Shown one piece after another: positions 17,322-26,671 of a stretch of DNA of 64,000 nt. Position 1 is the stretch's first letter. Each line of letters starts with the position of its first letter. The stretch spans positions 1-64,000 of the forward strand of contig JANQJF010000058.1 of NCBI GenBank assembly GCA_028281765.1, written 5' to 3'. A program made the position numbers and the translations under genes. This stretch comes from Planctomycetota bacterium (GTDB taxonomy: Bacteria > Planctomycetota > UBA1135 > UBA2386). Under the pieces are notes generated by a model. That model searched no databases. It was not told the origin of the DNA and saw nothing but the letters and a program-made list of their open reading frames with translations.

Positions 17322-18167
17322 ATGAACGCGACGAGCACGCTGGCGTTGGCAATCCTGGTGTCCGTGGCGGCGGCGGCAGCGACCAGCTTCGTCCTGCGGC
17401 CGGCGGTCGAGCCCGCCCCCGCAGCGGCGCCCGACGACGACCCGAAGCTGGCGGCGATGGAAGCCGACATCGCGGAACTCCGCACCGAGCTCGCGGCGCT
17501 GCGGGATGCGATCGCAAGCGGCGGACGCGTCGACGTTTCCACTTCGAACGGCCTCGACGAGGCCGCCGTGCGACGCTTGGTCCAGGAGCTCGTCGGCGAC
17601 GGATCCGAACGACAAGAACCCCCGATCGACATCCTCGTGGTCCTGCGCGACCTGCAGAACCCGTTGATCGATCCCGCCGAGAAGGCCGCGCTCTGGGAGA
17701 AGGTCCGCGACAACGGCCAAATCGAAGACGTCGTCGCCGAGTACGAACGCCTCGCCGCGCTCGCGCCCGGGGATGCGAACGCGCAGACCGAACTCGGATG
17801 GGCCTACCAACAGCGCATGCTCGCGGCGAAGACCGGCCCGGAGCGGGGCCAGTGGGGCGCGAAGGGAGCCGCCCAGTTCGAGAAGGCGTTGGCCATCGAT
17901 CCGACCGATTTCGACGCCCGACATTCCCTCGCTCAGCACAGCTATTGGGCGGACATGCGCGGTGACGCGATCCAGCACTTCGAGACGTTGATCGAACAGC
18001 AGAAGAGCCGCACGCCTGAACCCAAGCACGCGGAGCCCTTCCTCTGGCTCGGCAACATCTTCGCGGACCGAGGAGATCGTGATCGCGCGAAGGAGGTTTG
18101 GCGACAAGGTGCCAGGCTCTTCCCGAACAACGACGTACTCCGACACCGATTGGACACATTCCGCTAG
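17322..18167 (+). CDS. Membrane-anchored TPR protein (paralogue of the one at 30 kb)
   Basis: 281 aa. Residues 5-25 form a membrane anchor or uncleaved signal, ~43-67 a heptad-like coiled coil (AAMEADIAELRTELAALRDAI), and ~120-281 TPR-like helices, including GDANAQTELGWAYQQRMLAA and AEPFLWLGNIFADRGDRDRAKEVWRQGARLFP. The last motif is nearly shared with the protein encoded at 29980-30849 (LMLGNMYKQQGKEAEAKEVWQRGLRHHP), and the anchor, coiled coil and TPR order are the same, so the two are paralogues. The role is unknown; such proteins usually scaffold partners at the membrane. It follows gatB by 49 bases and precedes the ABC exporter genes by ~50 bases. Confidence 0.75.
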   Translation: MNATSTLALAILVSVAAAAATSFVLRPAVEPAPAAAPDDDPKLAAMEADIAELRTELAALRDAIASGGRVDVSTSNGLDEAAVRRLVQELVGDGSERQEPPIDILVVLRDLQNPLIDPAEKAALWEKVRDNGQIEDVVAEYERLAALAPGDANAQTELGWAYQQRMLAAKTGPERGQWGAKGAAQFEKALAIDPTDFDARHSLAQHSYWADMRGDAIQHFETLIEQQKSRTPEPKHAEPFLWLGNIFADRGDRDRAKEVWRQGARLFPNNDVLRHRLDTFR

Positions 18168-18218
18168 ACACCCCGATCGGCGTTGCATCAATCGGAAGCC
18201 GCGGGGAAACTCCCCGCC

Positions 18219-19136
18219 GTGGAACACGCCCTCACCCTGTCGCACGTGACGAAGCGCTTCGGCAGCTTCACCGCGGTCGACGACCTCTCGCTGAACATCC
18301 CCACGGGATCCATCTACGGATTCATCGGCCCGAACGGTGCCGGGAAGACGACGACGATCCGCATGGTGATGAGCATCTTTTACCCCGACGCCGGCGAGAT
18401 CACCGTGCTCGGGAACTCGCAACCCGAAGCCGTCAAGGACCGGCTGGGCTACCTGCCGGAGGAGAAGGGCCTCTACAAGACGATGCGCCTCGGCGAGATC
18501 GTCGCCTACTTCGGCAAGCTCAAGGGCATGAACAGCGGCGAGGCCAAGCGCAAGGCAATCGACCTGCTCGAGCGCTACGGCCTCGGCGAGTGGATCGACA
18601 AGAAGTGCCAGGCGCTGTCCAAGGGCATGGGCCAAAAAGTCCAGCTGCTCGGCACGCTGATCCACGACCCCGAGCTCGTGATCCTCGACGAGCCGTTCTC
18701 CGGCCTCGACCCGGTCAACATGGAGCTGATGCGAGACACGATCCTCTCGATGAAGAAGGAGGGTCGCACCGTGATCTTCTCGACGCATGTCATGAAGCAG
18801 GCCGAGGAGATCTGCGACTACATCTTCATGATCCACAAGTCGAAGAAGGTCCTCGACGGCACGCTCGCCGAGGTCAAGTCGACGCACGAGCGCGGCATCC
18901 AGGTCGACTACGACGGCGACGGCGCCGTCTTCCACGAGCTGCAGTCGCAGGGACTCGTCGACCGCGTCAACGACGCCGGCAAGACCTGCGAGATGTTCCC
19001 GACCGACGGGACGGACCCCCAACAGATCCTGAAGAAGCTCGTCGAGCGAATCTCGATCCGACGCTTCGACCTGCGTGACCCGTCGCTGCACGAGATCTTC
19101 GTGCGCGCCGTCGGCGGAGAGGTGGTAGACGCATGA
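18219..19136 (+). CDS. ABC transporter ATPase, NatA type
   Basis: 305 aa. It has Walker A GPNGAGKTT, the modified signature LSKGMGQK common in the NatA/CcmA-like exporter ATPases, Walker B LVILDEPFSGLD and the switch His in FSTHVMKQAEE. A C-terminal regulatory tail follows (SIRRFDLRDPSLHEIFVRAVG). No ATG is available; I chose the GTG at 18219 because the domain (ALTLSHVTKRFG) starts three codons later and GGGGA lies 11 bases upstream. A TTG at 18183 would add 12 residues. The stop overlaps the permease ATG by four bases. Homologous pairs export sodium, drugs or peptides, but the substrate is unknown here. Confidence 0.9.
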   Translation: MEHALTLSHVTKRFGSFTAVDDLSLNIPTGSIYGFIGPNGAGKTTTIRMVMSIFYPDAGEITVLGNSQPEAVKDRLGYLPEEKGLYKTMRLGEIVAYFGKLKGMNSGEAKRKAIDLLERYGLGEWIDKKCQALSKGMGQKVQLLGTLIHDPELVILDEPFSGLDPVNMELMRDTILSMKKEGRTVIFSTHVMKQAEEICDYIFMIHKSKKVLDGTLAEVKSTHERGIQVDYDGDGAVFHELQSQGLVDRVNDAGKTCEMFPTDGTDPQQILKKLVERISIRRFDLRDPSLHEIFVRAVGGEVVDA

Positions 19137-20689
19137 GCAAGACGATGCTCGTCGCCCAGCGCGAGTTCATGGAGAACATGCGCACGAAGACGTTCTGGCT
19201 CGGGATCCTGAGTTTCCCGATCCTGATCGTGTTTGCGATCTTCGGGCAGAAGCTGCTCGCGGACAGCAAGGACGTGCGCAAGTACGCCGTGCTGGACCGC
19301 TCGGAGGGACAATGGCTTTCGCGCGCAGTATCCGCCCGTGCGACCCAGGCCGACATCGGGAAGCTCCTAGAGGAAGTCACCGAGGCCAAGGACGAAGACG
19401 AGCGCACGAAGCTGGTCCAGAAGTGGTGGAGCGCCCTCACGGAAGACCACCCGCTGCGGATCGCCGAGCGCCAGTTCGGACTCGACATCCTATCGATGAT
19501 CGCAAATCCGCCGGAACTGTCGGACCAGCAGAAGCAGCAGATGTCGAAGTGGCGTGATCAGCTCGCACCAGGCCAAATCGAGGAGCTCGCGAAGGTCGCG
19601 GGCGGTCTGTCGCTGGACGACTATCGGCAGGTGCAATTCGACGACCTCGGCGACGATCCCGAAAAGGCCCTGAGCGAGAAGCTCAACGACGAAAAAATCT
19701 TCGCATACTTCGTCATCGGTCCAGACCCAGAAGAGTCTGACGAGACGAGCGCCTACGTCTCGAACAACATCACCGACAACGAACTACGCAAGTGGTATGC
19801 CTCCCACGCGACCGAGATCGTCCGGGACCGCCGCATCAAGAACCTCAACTTGAGCGCCGAAGACGCTGCCTCGATTCGAGGACGCTACGAGTTCGCCCAA
19901 CAAAATCTCGATGGGGAGACCGGGGAGGTAAAGGACGTCGAAGACAAGGAGAAGCTCGGCGGCTTGGCACCGATCGCATTCGTCTACCTACTGTGGATCG
20001 CGGTTTTCACGGCCGCGCAGATGCTCCTCACAAACACGATCGAGGAGAAGTCGAACCGCCTCATCGAGGTCCTCTTGTCCTCCGTGTCACCAATGCAACT
20101 CATGGCGGGTAAGGTCATCGGCATCGGCGCAACCGGCCTGACAATCGTTCTATCCTGGGTCATCAGCGCGCTGATCGGCGTGCAGTTCATGAGCGGCAAG
20201 ATCGCGGAGCTCGGCCTTACGGCGATCATCTCGGACCCGCTCTACCTAGGGTCGTTCGTCGCATACTTCCTCGCGGGCTATCTGCTCTACGCCGCGTTCC
20301 TCGTCGCGATCGGCTCGGTATGCGACAGCCTGAAGGAAGCGCAGAGCCTGATGCAGCCCGTATTCATCATTCTGATCGTCCCCCTGATCGCGATGGTGTT
20401 CGTCGTGCAGGACCCGAACGGGACCGTCGCGCGCTTCCTGACCTACATCCCGCTGTTCACGCCGTTCTTGATGATGAACCGCGCTGGTGGTCCGCCGCCC
20501 ACTTGGGAGTACGTCGCGACGACGATCTTGATCATCGTGTCGCTCGCGATCGCGTTCTGGGCCGCGGCCAAGGTCTTCCGCGTCGGCATCCTGATGACCG
20601 GCAAGCCGCCGAAGGTCAGCGAGATCTTGCGCTGGCTGCGCGCACCCGTCGGCCAGGTCGCGGAGCGCAAGCAGGAAACGACGGACTGA
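19133..20689 (+). CDS. ABC transporter permease, NatB/ABC-2 type
   Basis: 518 aa. One membrane segment lies at ~22-42 (FWLGILSFPILIVFAIFG), then a ~230-residue charged extracytoplasmic domain, then five or six membrane segments in the C-terminal half. Between the latter sits the family motif TNTIEEKSNRLIEVLLSSVSPMQLMAGK, which contacts the ATPase. This is the COG1668 (NatB) layout. The large loop (residues ~45-270) is longer than the transmembrane part would need and may bind substrate or a periplasmic partner. It is coupled to the ATPase gene by a four-base overlap, and its end lies 18 bases from the stop of the convergent FG-GAP gene. Confidence 0.9.
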   Translation: MSKTMLVAQREFMENMRTKTFWLGILSFPILIVFAIFGQKLLADSKDVRKYAVLDRSEGQWLSRAVSARATQADIGKLLEEVTEAKDEDERTKLVQKWWSALTEDHPLRIAERQFGLDILSMIANPPELSDQQKQQMSKWRDQLAPGQIEELAKVAGGLSLDDYRQVQFDDLGDDPEKALSEKLNDEKIFAYFVIGPDPEESDETSAYVSNNITDNELRKWYASHATEIVRDRRIKNLNLSAEDAASIRGRYEFAQQNLDGETGEVKDVEDKEKLGGLAPIAFVYLLWIAVFTAAQMLLTNTIEEKSNRLIEVLLSSVSPMQLMAGKVIGIGATGLTIVLSWVISALIGVQFMSGKIAELGLTAIISDPLYLGSFVAYFLAGYLLYAAFLVAIGSVCDSLKEAQSLMQPVFIILIVPLIAMVFVVQDPNGTVARFLTYIPLFTPFLMMNRAGGPPPTWEYVATTILIIVSLAIAFWAAAKVFRVGILMTGKPPKVSEILRWLRAPVGQVAERKQETTD

Positions 20690-20707
20690 ACCGAACGATC
20701 TGCCCCG

Positions 20708-22549
20708 CTACGGAAGCACCAATCGCAGCGCGGGCAGGATCGTTCGGATCGCCTCGGGTGCCCCTGCATCGAGACTCAGCGCGGTCGCGTGCACGACCAG
20801 TCCGCTGAGATTCGCGTCGTTCGGAAGGATGAACGACGTCTGCGCTGCTCCCAGCGAGTCCAGGAACCCGACCGGCGTGGGCGTCAGGGGATTGCCAGGC
20901 ATCAGTGCCGCGGCCGTGACGTCGTCGAACCCGATCGGGATGACGCGGCCGCTCGGCAACGACGTCGGAGTCCCGTCCAGCGATACCGCGATCGCGAATC
21001 CGAGCCCGGCATCGAACCGCGACTGCATCTCGAGCGAAGACGTCGATCCGAGGGCCAAGGCGCCCACGTGCCGGAACGACGGCTCGACGACCGACAGGTT
21101 CTGGTTCGCCACGACGTTCGACAGCACCTGCACCTGACCCGACGGCCATTCGATCTCGAGGCGATCGGCGACCGTCGAAGCGCCGAGACCGAAATGCACG
21201 CGAGTGTCGGAGGCCGACATGAAACCGACGCCCGATCGCACGCACTGGTATTGGGTGACGCCACCGGCCGTCAGCCGGAGCTTGGCGCCCTGCCCATCGC
21301 GATTGCTGACCGTGCCCACGGTATCGACACGCAACCAGTTGCCCGCAGGCACGAGGTTTTGTCGCAGCACGATCCCGGGGTTCGGGTTCGGACCGTCCGC
21401 GAACACTTCGAGAACGTCCTGACGGCCGTCCTCGTCGAAGTCGCCGACGCAGACCGAGTGCTGCCCTCGCGTCGCCACGCCCCCGATCGACCACGCCGCG
21501 GTGACGTCGCTCCATGGCGTCGCGGCGCCGACCGGCTGAGCCGGATTGCGGAACAGCTGGTTCGTGTAACCCTCGTTCACGACGTAGAGATCCGGCCACG
21601 CGTCGTTGTCGAAGTCGACGAAATGACACGCCCAGCCGATCCAGCCGCCGTCGAGGCCGAAGGTCGCCTGCTCGTGCGTGAACACCCCGGCCGCTGCGTC
21701 CCAGACCAAGAACACGTGGTCGGGCGGCACGTCGGTCGCGTAGATGTCCGACCCTCCGTCGTTGAACACGTCGGCGAAGTCGCCACCCATCCCGTCGATC
21801 CCGATCTGAGCCCCGACGGCGACGCCGATGTCGGAGAACGTCCCATCACCGTTGTTCCGCAGCATGCGGTTCGGCGTCGAGATCATGCCCTTCGTGTTGA
21901 TCGTGTAGAGGTCGAGCCAGCCGTCCTCGTCGTAGTCGATCCAGAACGCGACGAACGAGTGCTCGTCGAAGTACTGCAGGCCGGCGCTCACGGTGACGTC
22001 GGTGAACCCGGCGCCGCCCTCGTTGCGGAACAGGAGATTCGTCGCGTAGTTGTGGACCGCGAGATAGAGGTCCAAGTCCCCGTCCCGATCGTAGTCCCCG
22101 AACGTCGCGCCGTAGGTGTCGGACGGGCTGCCGACTCCGAACTGGGACGCGACCTCGGTGAACACACCACTGCCGTCGTTGAGGAAGAGCTTGTCCGGTC
22201 CCGCGCCACCGACGAACAGGTCCTGGTCGCCGTCGTTGTCGATGTCACCACACGCGAAGCAGTGCGCCAGGTCCGACGGGCCCAGGTTGGCAGTCGCCGT
22301 CGAATCGACGAACGCGCCGGTGCCGTCGTTCTGGAAGTACCGGAAGACTCCGGATTGATAGCCAGGGACGACGATGTCGAGATCGCCGTCCCCATCGAAG
22401 TCCGCCGTCGCGGCGCCGCGTGAATCGAGGCAGTCCGCCGTCGGGATCACGAGGTTCGCGGCGGCAGTACGATCGACGAACGTCTGCGCCGATCCGTTGG
22501 CGGCGGCGCAGACGAGGGCCACAACCGCAGGTGCGATCTTGGTGGCCAT
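20708..22549 (-). CDS. Secreted FG-GAP/VCBS-repeat protein with ASPIC/UnbV domain
   Basis: 613 aa. A signal peptide spans residues 1-21 (ending GSAQ). About seven calcium-loop repeats of the DxDxDGxxD type follow (ADFDGDGDLD, GDIDNDGDQD, GDYDRDGDLD, IDYDEDGWLD, VDFDNDAWPD, GDFDEDGRQD), forming a beta-propeller. Near residues 420-500 lies an UnbV/ASPIC domain (NRDGQGAKLRLTAGG, VHFGLGASTVADRLEIEWPSG). The last ~110 residues form the beta-rich tail also seen on the neighbouring secreted proteins. Likely a surface or extracellular binding protein. It follows the 22559-23719 gene by nine bases, so they are one operon. Confidence 0.88.
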   Translation of the reverse strand: MATKIAPAVVALVCAAANGSAQTFVDRTAAANLVIPTADCLDSRGAATADFDGDGDLDIVVPGYQSGVFRYFQNDGTGAFVDSTATANLGPSDLAHCFACGDIDNDGDQDLFVGGAGPDKLFLNDGSGVFTEVASQFGVGSPSDTYGATFGDYDRDGDLDLYLAVHNYATNLLFRNEGGAGFTDVTVSAGLQYFDEHSFVAFWIDYDEDGWLDLYTINTKGMISTPNRMLRNNGDGTFSDIGVAVGAQIGIDGMGGDFADVFNDGGSDIYATDVPPDHVFLVWDAAAGVFTHEQATFGLDGGWIGWACHFVDFDNDAWPDLYVVNEGYTNQLFRNPAQPVGAATPWSDVTAAWSIGGVATRGQHSVCVGDFDEDGRQDVLEVFADGPNPNPGIVLRQNLVPAGNWLRVDTVGTVSNRDGQGAKLRLTAGGVTQYQCVRSGVGFMSASDTRVHFGLGASTVADRLEIEWPSGQVQVLSNVVANQNLSVVEPSFRHVGALALGSTSSLEMQSRFDAGLGFAIAVSLDGTPTSLPSGRVIPIGFDDVTAAALMPGNPLTPTPVGFLDSLGAAQTSFILPNDANLSGLVVHATALSLDAGAPEAIRTILPALRLVLP

Positions 22550-22558
22550 CGAGATCGA

Positions 22559-23719
22559 TCAGTCACCCACCGTCGAGACCAGGATGGCGCTGGCGGAGTA
22601 CCCAATGCCACCGATACTCACCGGAGAGGTCGCGTCGATCTCCAGTCCCTGGGTCGCCAGCGGCAGACCGAACAAACCGGAGGAACAGCCGACCGGAAGC
22701 GTCAGAGAGCCGACTCCACCCGCCATCGCCACCTGCGCGGTGGCGACAACCGGATCGGCCATGATGCCGAATCCCGGAATCTGTGTCGGAGCGGGACTGA
22801 TGGCGAACAGCAACGCGACGGGCCCGGTCCCCCCGGTGACGTCCAAAACGAGTTCACGACCGACGCGCGGCACCGTCGTGCTCGTCACGGTCGGAATCAG
22901 GCCGCCGACGCCCGCGCCCACGACCGCGTTCGAACCGGCCACGCCACTCATGTTGACCTTGAACTCGATGGTCGCCGAACCCGACGCGCCCGGAGCCAGG
23001 GAGAAGTCGAACTGGAACGCACCCGTGAAGTCGAGCGGGCTACTCGGACTCCCGAACGGCAATCCCGTATCCGGCAGATCGTTGCCCGCGTTGATGTTGT
23101 CGTTCGGGCCGGTAGCGCTGCCGAACGTATCGACCTGGTAGTGGGTCGCGCCGGGCGCCGACACCTCGATGCAGCCACCGCACGGGGTCTCGTTGTCCAG
23201 AACGACGAAGCGGGTCGGGTTCGATCCCGGCCCGGTGTAGTCGTTGCCGAACGAAGTGTGCACGTCGACATCCGCGAAGTAATACAACTTGATGTCGAGC
23301 TGCGAGGCGCTGGTGTTGGTCACCGTCATCATGCTCGTGAGCGTCGAGCCCGACCCACCGCCGGTCTCGGCGATCGTGTCGAGCCAGTTCGCATCGAACA
23401 GACCGAGACCATCGGTGTTGAGGAAATCCTGGACGAAGCCGTTCGGGGGCAGCGGCGTCTGAATGTAGGCACCGTGGGGCTCCATGTCGTCGAACGGCTT
23501 CCCGACGTTCGTGCCGGTGACGCTGTAGCACCAGGTCGCTTGCCAGGTGTTGTCACTGTCACAGCCCCCACCAATGTTGCAGGAGCTCACCCCCCCAGCG
23601 GTGGTGCCGGCAAATCGCTGGTTGTAGGTGGCGTTCGCGCCATCCGTGATCGTGAAGTCTTGCGCGATCAACGTGGCGGGAAGAAGGAGCGAAGCTCCCA
23701 CGGAGAGAAGAGAACGCAT
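22559..23719 (-). CDS. Secreted beta-rich protein of unknown function
   Basis: 386 aa. Signal peptide at 1-20 (LLSVGASLLLPATLIAQ). The middle is rich in Thr, Gly and Asp, with cysteine pairs (SSCNIGGGC, ETPCGGCIEV) typical of disulfide-stabilised extracellular proteins. From ~275 on comes the beta-rich tail (VPRVGRELVLDVTGG, GVGSLTLPVGCSSGLFGLPLATQGLEID) similar to the tails of the proteins at 10.8 and 20.7 kb. The start at 23719 has GAGG ten bases upstream. First gene of a two-gene operon with the FG-GAP/ASPIC protein. The core domain belongs to no family I recognise. Confidence 0.75.
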   Translation of the reverse strand: MRSLLSVGASLLLPATLIAQDFTITDGANATYNQRFAGTTAGGVSSCNIGGGCDSDNTWQATWCYSVTGTNVGKPFDDMEPHGAYIQTPLPPNGFVQDFLNTDGLGLFDANWLDTIAETGGGSGSTLTSMMTVTNTSASQLDIKLYYFADVDVHTSFGNDYTGPGSNPTRFVVLDNETPCGGCIEVSAPGATHYQVDTFGSATGPNDNINAGNDLPDTGLPFGSPSSPLDFTGAFQFDFSLAPGASGSATIEFKVNMSGVAGSNAVVGAGVGGLIPTVTSTTVPRVGRELVLDVTGGTGPVALLFAISPAPTQIPGFGIMADPVVATAQVAMAGGVGSLTLPVGCSSGLFGLPLATQGLEIDATSPVSIGGIGYSASAILVSTVGD

Positions 23720-24057
23720 ATCAAACCTCGTAGGGTTGTTGGAGGTCCGGGCACGTTGCACAGGCTCGGGAGCGGCGAGCGAGGCGAGAGGGCGTGCTCG
23801 GCGAACATTGCGACGCTATCGGGAGTTCATTGACACCACAAGTGCGAACCCGGCGGCGCGCTCAGAATGCCGCAATGCAATCGCGTCCGACCGCAATCAG
23901 ACCGAACGGGCCCAAGCACCCCAGACACCGCGACGACGCCCGATCTCTCCGCAAACGGCCCCGAGCGATCCGGAAGACAATCGAGGTCTCTGGATGACTA
24001 TCCGGGAGTTCGCAACCCGATGCCGGCATACTCCCCGCAAGAGGAGAAGCCCGAGTC
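23720..24057. other. 338-bp intergenic region between divergent secreted-protein genes
   Basis: No gene, tRNA or strong hairpin is visible. It must hold promoters for both divergent transcripts. A GAGGAG ribosome-binding site lies at 24041-24046 for the plus-strand gene. A TTGACA at 23830-23835 has no acceptable -10 element 16-18 bases downstream, so I do not call it a promoter. Confidence 0.5.
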
Positions 24058-26181
24058 ATGCCGCCCACACTCGCCCTGCGCGCACTCATCCTTTCGTTGG
24101 CCACCGTCCTCGCCGCACCGTCCCCTTCGCAACGGACCGTCGAAATCGAGGTGGTCGATCACCGCGGGAAGCCTGTGCTCGGCGTGCCGATCGTGGTGTC
24201 ACGACTGAGTCCACTCGGTACCCGCCGAATCGAGGACTCACACACGACAGCGATCGCGACCGACGCGAACGGGAAGGCCTCCGTGCAAATCCCCCGAATG
24301 CGTGAGAACTCTCTGATCGGGATTGCACCCCGCATCCTGACGGCGCGACCGATCGTCGAGGAGTTTTCCGCAAGCGACCTGAGCGCGATCCCGGAATCGC
24401 TGCGCTTCGCGCTGCCGCCATTCGGATCCGTGAGGGTGTACGCCCAAGACAGCAAAGGCGAGCCGAGGAAGATGCGATCGGCCCGACTCTCCCTGGCGAA
24501 CCGACGCAACCAGCGCTTCGACGCACGCGCGCAGCCCGAAGTCCGCCCCACGGCTCATGACGACAACAGCGCCACGTTCGGCTTCGTCGAGCTCGACCTC
24601 CGTGTCTCCGCGAGACTCCGGATCCACGAGGCCCAAGAGTCGTTCTCGATCGAGGGCACCGGGCCAACCCGCGAACGAGAACTCAAGGTCCTTTCGGGCG
24701 ACTGTGCGAACCCGTCTCCGCTGATTCGCATGCGGTTGGTGGACCGCAAGGGCAGCGCCCTGACGAGACAACCCGTCGTCGCTGTGCTCGCGAAACCCGG
24801 GCAGGTCTGGTCCCAAAGAGTCGAAACTGGCCCGAACGGAGAACTCGAGCAACGCATCCCCCGAGGATTCTACAGCGCGCGCCTGTACGTGGTGCGACGA
24901 GGTGAGGATCGCGACCTCTCACGACGGTATCTGGGCGCAGCCCAAATCGATCTGCCGGCGCTTTCCGAAGGTCAAACGGTCGAAGTGGAGCGAGTGGCAC
25001 TTCAGGAAGAGCCGGTCCTCATCACCGGACACGTCGTCGACGCTGCGGGCAAGCCACTTCCCGACGCGACGGTCTTCTGCTCGGCGTCGTACGCGAAGCC
25101 GCAGGACGGCCGAATCTTCGGGGACGTGCCTCATCTCTCGCATCGCGTCTGCACGGACGAAAACGGCCGGTTCGAGCTGCGCGAGATGGGCGCACTGCCA
25201 GAGTCCATCGCGCTCAACATCAGCCACGACACGCATGCGCTGCCATCCGGACCCATCGAGGTCGCGCCGCGCGCATCCGGTCTCCGCATCGTGATGTCCA
25301 TGGCTTCCGAGTTGCGCGGCAGCTTTGCGCCCTTCCCCGATGGAGTCTCCAAGTGGGGCGGAGAGATCCTTCTCTGGCCCGAGGGAGCGGATCGCGACGC
25401 GAAGTCCGCGTTGCCAGCAGTCCAGGAAGCCACCGCCTTTCGCTTCTCGAAGGTCGCGGCTGGAAGCTACGAACTCGGCGTCTTCCTATCGGGTGCGCGC
25501 ACTGCTTCACACATTCGGTCCATTGTCGTCCCGCCCGGCGGAGGCACGATCGAAATCGATCCCGTCGTCGACTGGACCGAGTTCTGCGGCTGCTACCGAT
25601 TCGAAGTCGTCGTTCCCGACGGAGTCCGCTCATCCCGCGTCCAGGCACAGCACTGGATGCCGCGAAACGACACGGCATGGAGCGGTGGCGGCCTCCAACG
25701 ATCCACGGACAAGCGGTACACCGCGTTCGCATCCCCGACCGAGAGTCGCCTGGTGTTCCGCCATCGAAAGTGCCGGCCGGTCGTAGTGAAACCACCGTTC
25801 CGAGACTCGAAGATCACCCTCGAACGAAAGGCCGAAGGCCGCTTCCGCGTCTCCAACCTCCCCGATCTCCTGGGAGCGAAGCCGAGGTGGAGCGCACACG
25901 CGACACCACCGAAGCGTGGTCGCGCGCCGTTCGCGCGCTCGAGCGCCTCCGTGATCACGGAAACTGACGGCATCCTTCGCATCTTCAGCGACGATGCGGG
26001 AGCCCACGACCTCCGCCTGAACATCGCTGTTCCGACCGGAGAGCGGCGCTTCCGCATGGCAGGGTTCTCGGTTCGCGTCGAGTTGCCGGACAAGCCGAGC
26101 GACACGGTGATGGAAGTTGCGATTCCTCAATCGGAGCTCGAGCAACTCCAAGCCACCTTGGAGGACCTGAGAGATCGCTAA
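24058..26181 (+). CDS. Secreted Cna-B/carboxypeptidase-regulatory-like repeat protein
   Basis: 707 aa. A signal peptide is visible (residues 1-24: ALRALILSLATVLAAPSPSQ). At least three regulatory-like beta-sandwich repeats follow, marked by VEIEVVDHRGKPVLGVPIVV (~27), MRLVDRKGSALTRQPVVAV (~225) and ITGHVVDAAGKPLPDATVF (~322), each followed by a TDxxGxF-type strand. It resembles the ectodomains of the sigma fusions in this window but carries no sigma or membrane domain. It could be a soluble partner or structural protein; no evidence decides. Its TAA stop abuts the stop of the convergent lysozyme-like gene with no base between. Confidence 0.78.
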   Translation: MPPTLALRALILSLATVLAAPSPSQRTVEIEVVDHRGKPVLGVPIVVSRLSPLGTRRIEDSHTTAIATDANGKASVQIPRMRENSLIGIAPRILTARPIVEEFSASDLSAIPESLRFALPPFGSVRVYAQDSKGEPRKMRSARLSLANRRNQRFDARAQPEVRPTAHDDNSATFGFVELDLRVSARLRIHEAQESFSIEGTGPTRERELKVLSGDCANPSPLIRMRLVDRKGSALTRQPVVAVLAKPGQVWSQRVETGPNGELEQRIPRGFYSARLYVVRRGEDRDLSRRYLGAAQIDLPALSEGQTVEVERVALQEEPVLITGHVVDAAGKPLPDATVFCSASYAKPQDGRIFGDVPHLSHRVCTDENGRFELREMGALPESIALNISHDTHALPSGPIEVAPRASGLRIVMSMASELRGSFAPFPDGVSKWGGEILLWPEGADRDAKSALPAVQEATAFRFSKVAAGSYELGVFLSGARTASHIRSIVVPPGGGTIEIDPVVDWTEFCGCYRFEVVVPDGVRSSRVQAQHWMPRNDTAWSGGGLQRSTDKRYTAFASPTESRLVFRHRKCRPVVVKPPFRDSKITLERKAEGRFRVSNLPDLLGAKPRWSAHATPPKRGRAPFARSSASVITETDGILRIFSDDAGAHDLRLNIAVPTGERRFRMAGFSVRVELPDKPSDTVMEVAIPQSELEQLQATLEDLRDR

Positions 26182-26655
26182 CTACCGCCGCAGCTGCGCT
26201 TCGACCTTCTCCCAGTAGCGATCCGTCGCGCGCTTCTCGTCGCCGCGGGGACCTCCATTGTGCACGCGCGCGATCACCTCGGCGTCACGCAGACGCCACG
26301 CATCCGGCTTCCAGCGCGTCATGTATGCCTCGATGACCTGGATCGCATACTCGCGGCGACGGCAGTCCTGGTAGCCGAAGCCCGCGCTGAGTCCGAGCTC
26401 GGGCTGCGCCGCGACGGCGTCCTTCCAGTAGATCTCGTGGATCTGAAACGGGCCGATCGCCTTGCCCCCGTCGCCGTCCGGGCAGTCGTCGCGGCCCCCA
26501 CTCTCGACCATGCGGATCGCGTCCAGGATCTGGTCGTGGCTGAATGGGCCAACTGCCTCGGCCGGCGTGACAAACGTCAGCGCGAGCAGGAACAGCCCCG
26601 CGCCGAGCGGCCACCGGTAGTCGTAGAGTCGCTTCTTCCACTCCGCCCGATTCAT
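26182..26655 (-). CDS. i-type (destabilase) lysozyme-like exported protein
   Basis: 157 aa. Residues 15-34 form a signal segment ending AEA. The mature part follows the i-type lysozyme pattern: MVESGGRDD with candidate catalytic Glu51, candidate Asp at 60 or 62, AIGPFQIHEIYWKDA (66-80), YQDCRRREYAIQVIEAYM, and ARVHNGGPRG (129-138) followed by DRYWEKVEAQL. Animal i-type enzymes have many disulfides; here only two or three Cys remain, as expected of bacterial relatives. Predicted role: cleavage of peptidoglycan in the periplasm or outside the cell. The ATG at 26655 has GAGGAG upstream. It starts 16 bases after guaA and may share its transcript. Confidence 0.72.
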   Translation of the reverse strand: MNRAEWKKRLYDYRWPLGAGLFLLALTFVTPAEAVGPFSHDQILDAIRMVESGGRDDCPDGDGGKAIGPFQIHEIYWKDAVAAQPELGLSAGFGYQDCRRREYAIQVIEAYMTRWKPDAWRLRDAEVIARVHNGGPRGDEKRATDRYWEKVEAQLRR

Positions 26656-26671
26656 CAACCCCTCCTCGGAG

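Noticed and set aside
17322-20689. TPR protein as part of the NatAB exporter complex
   Set aside because: It is only neighbouring. A paralogue elsewhere in the window has no transporter beside it, so the link is weak.
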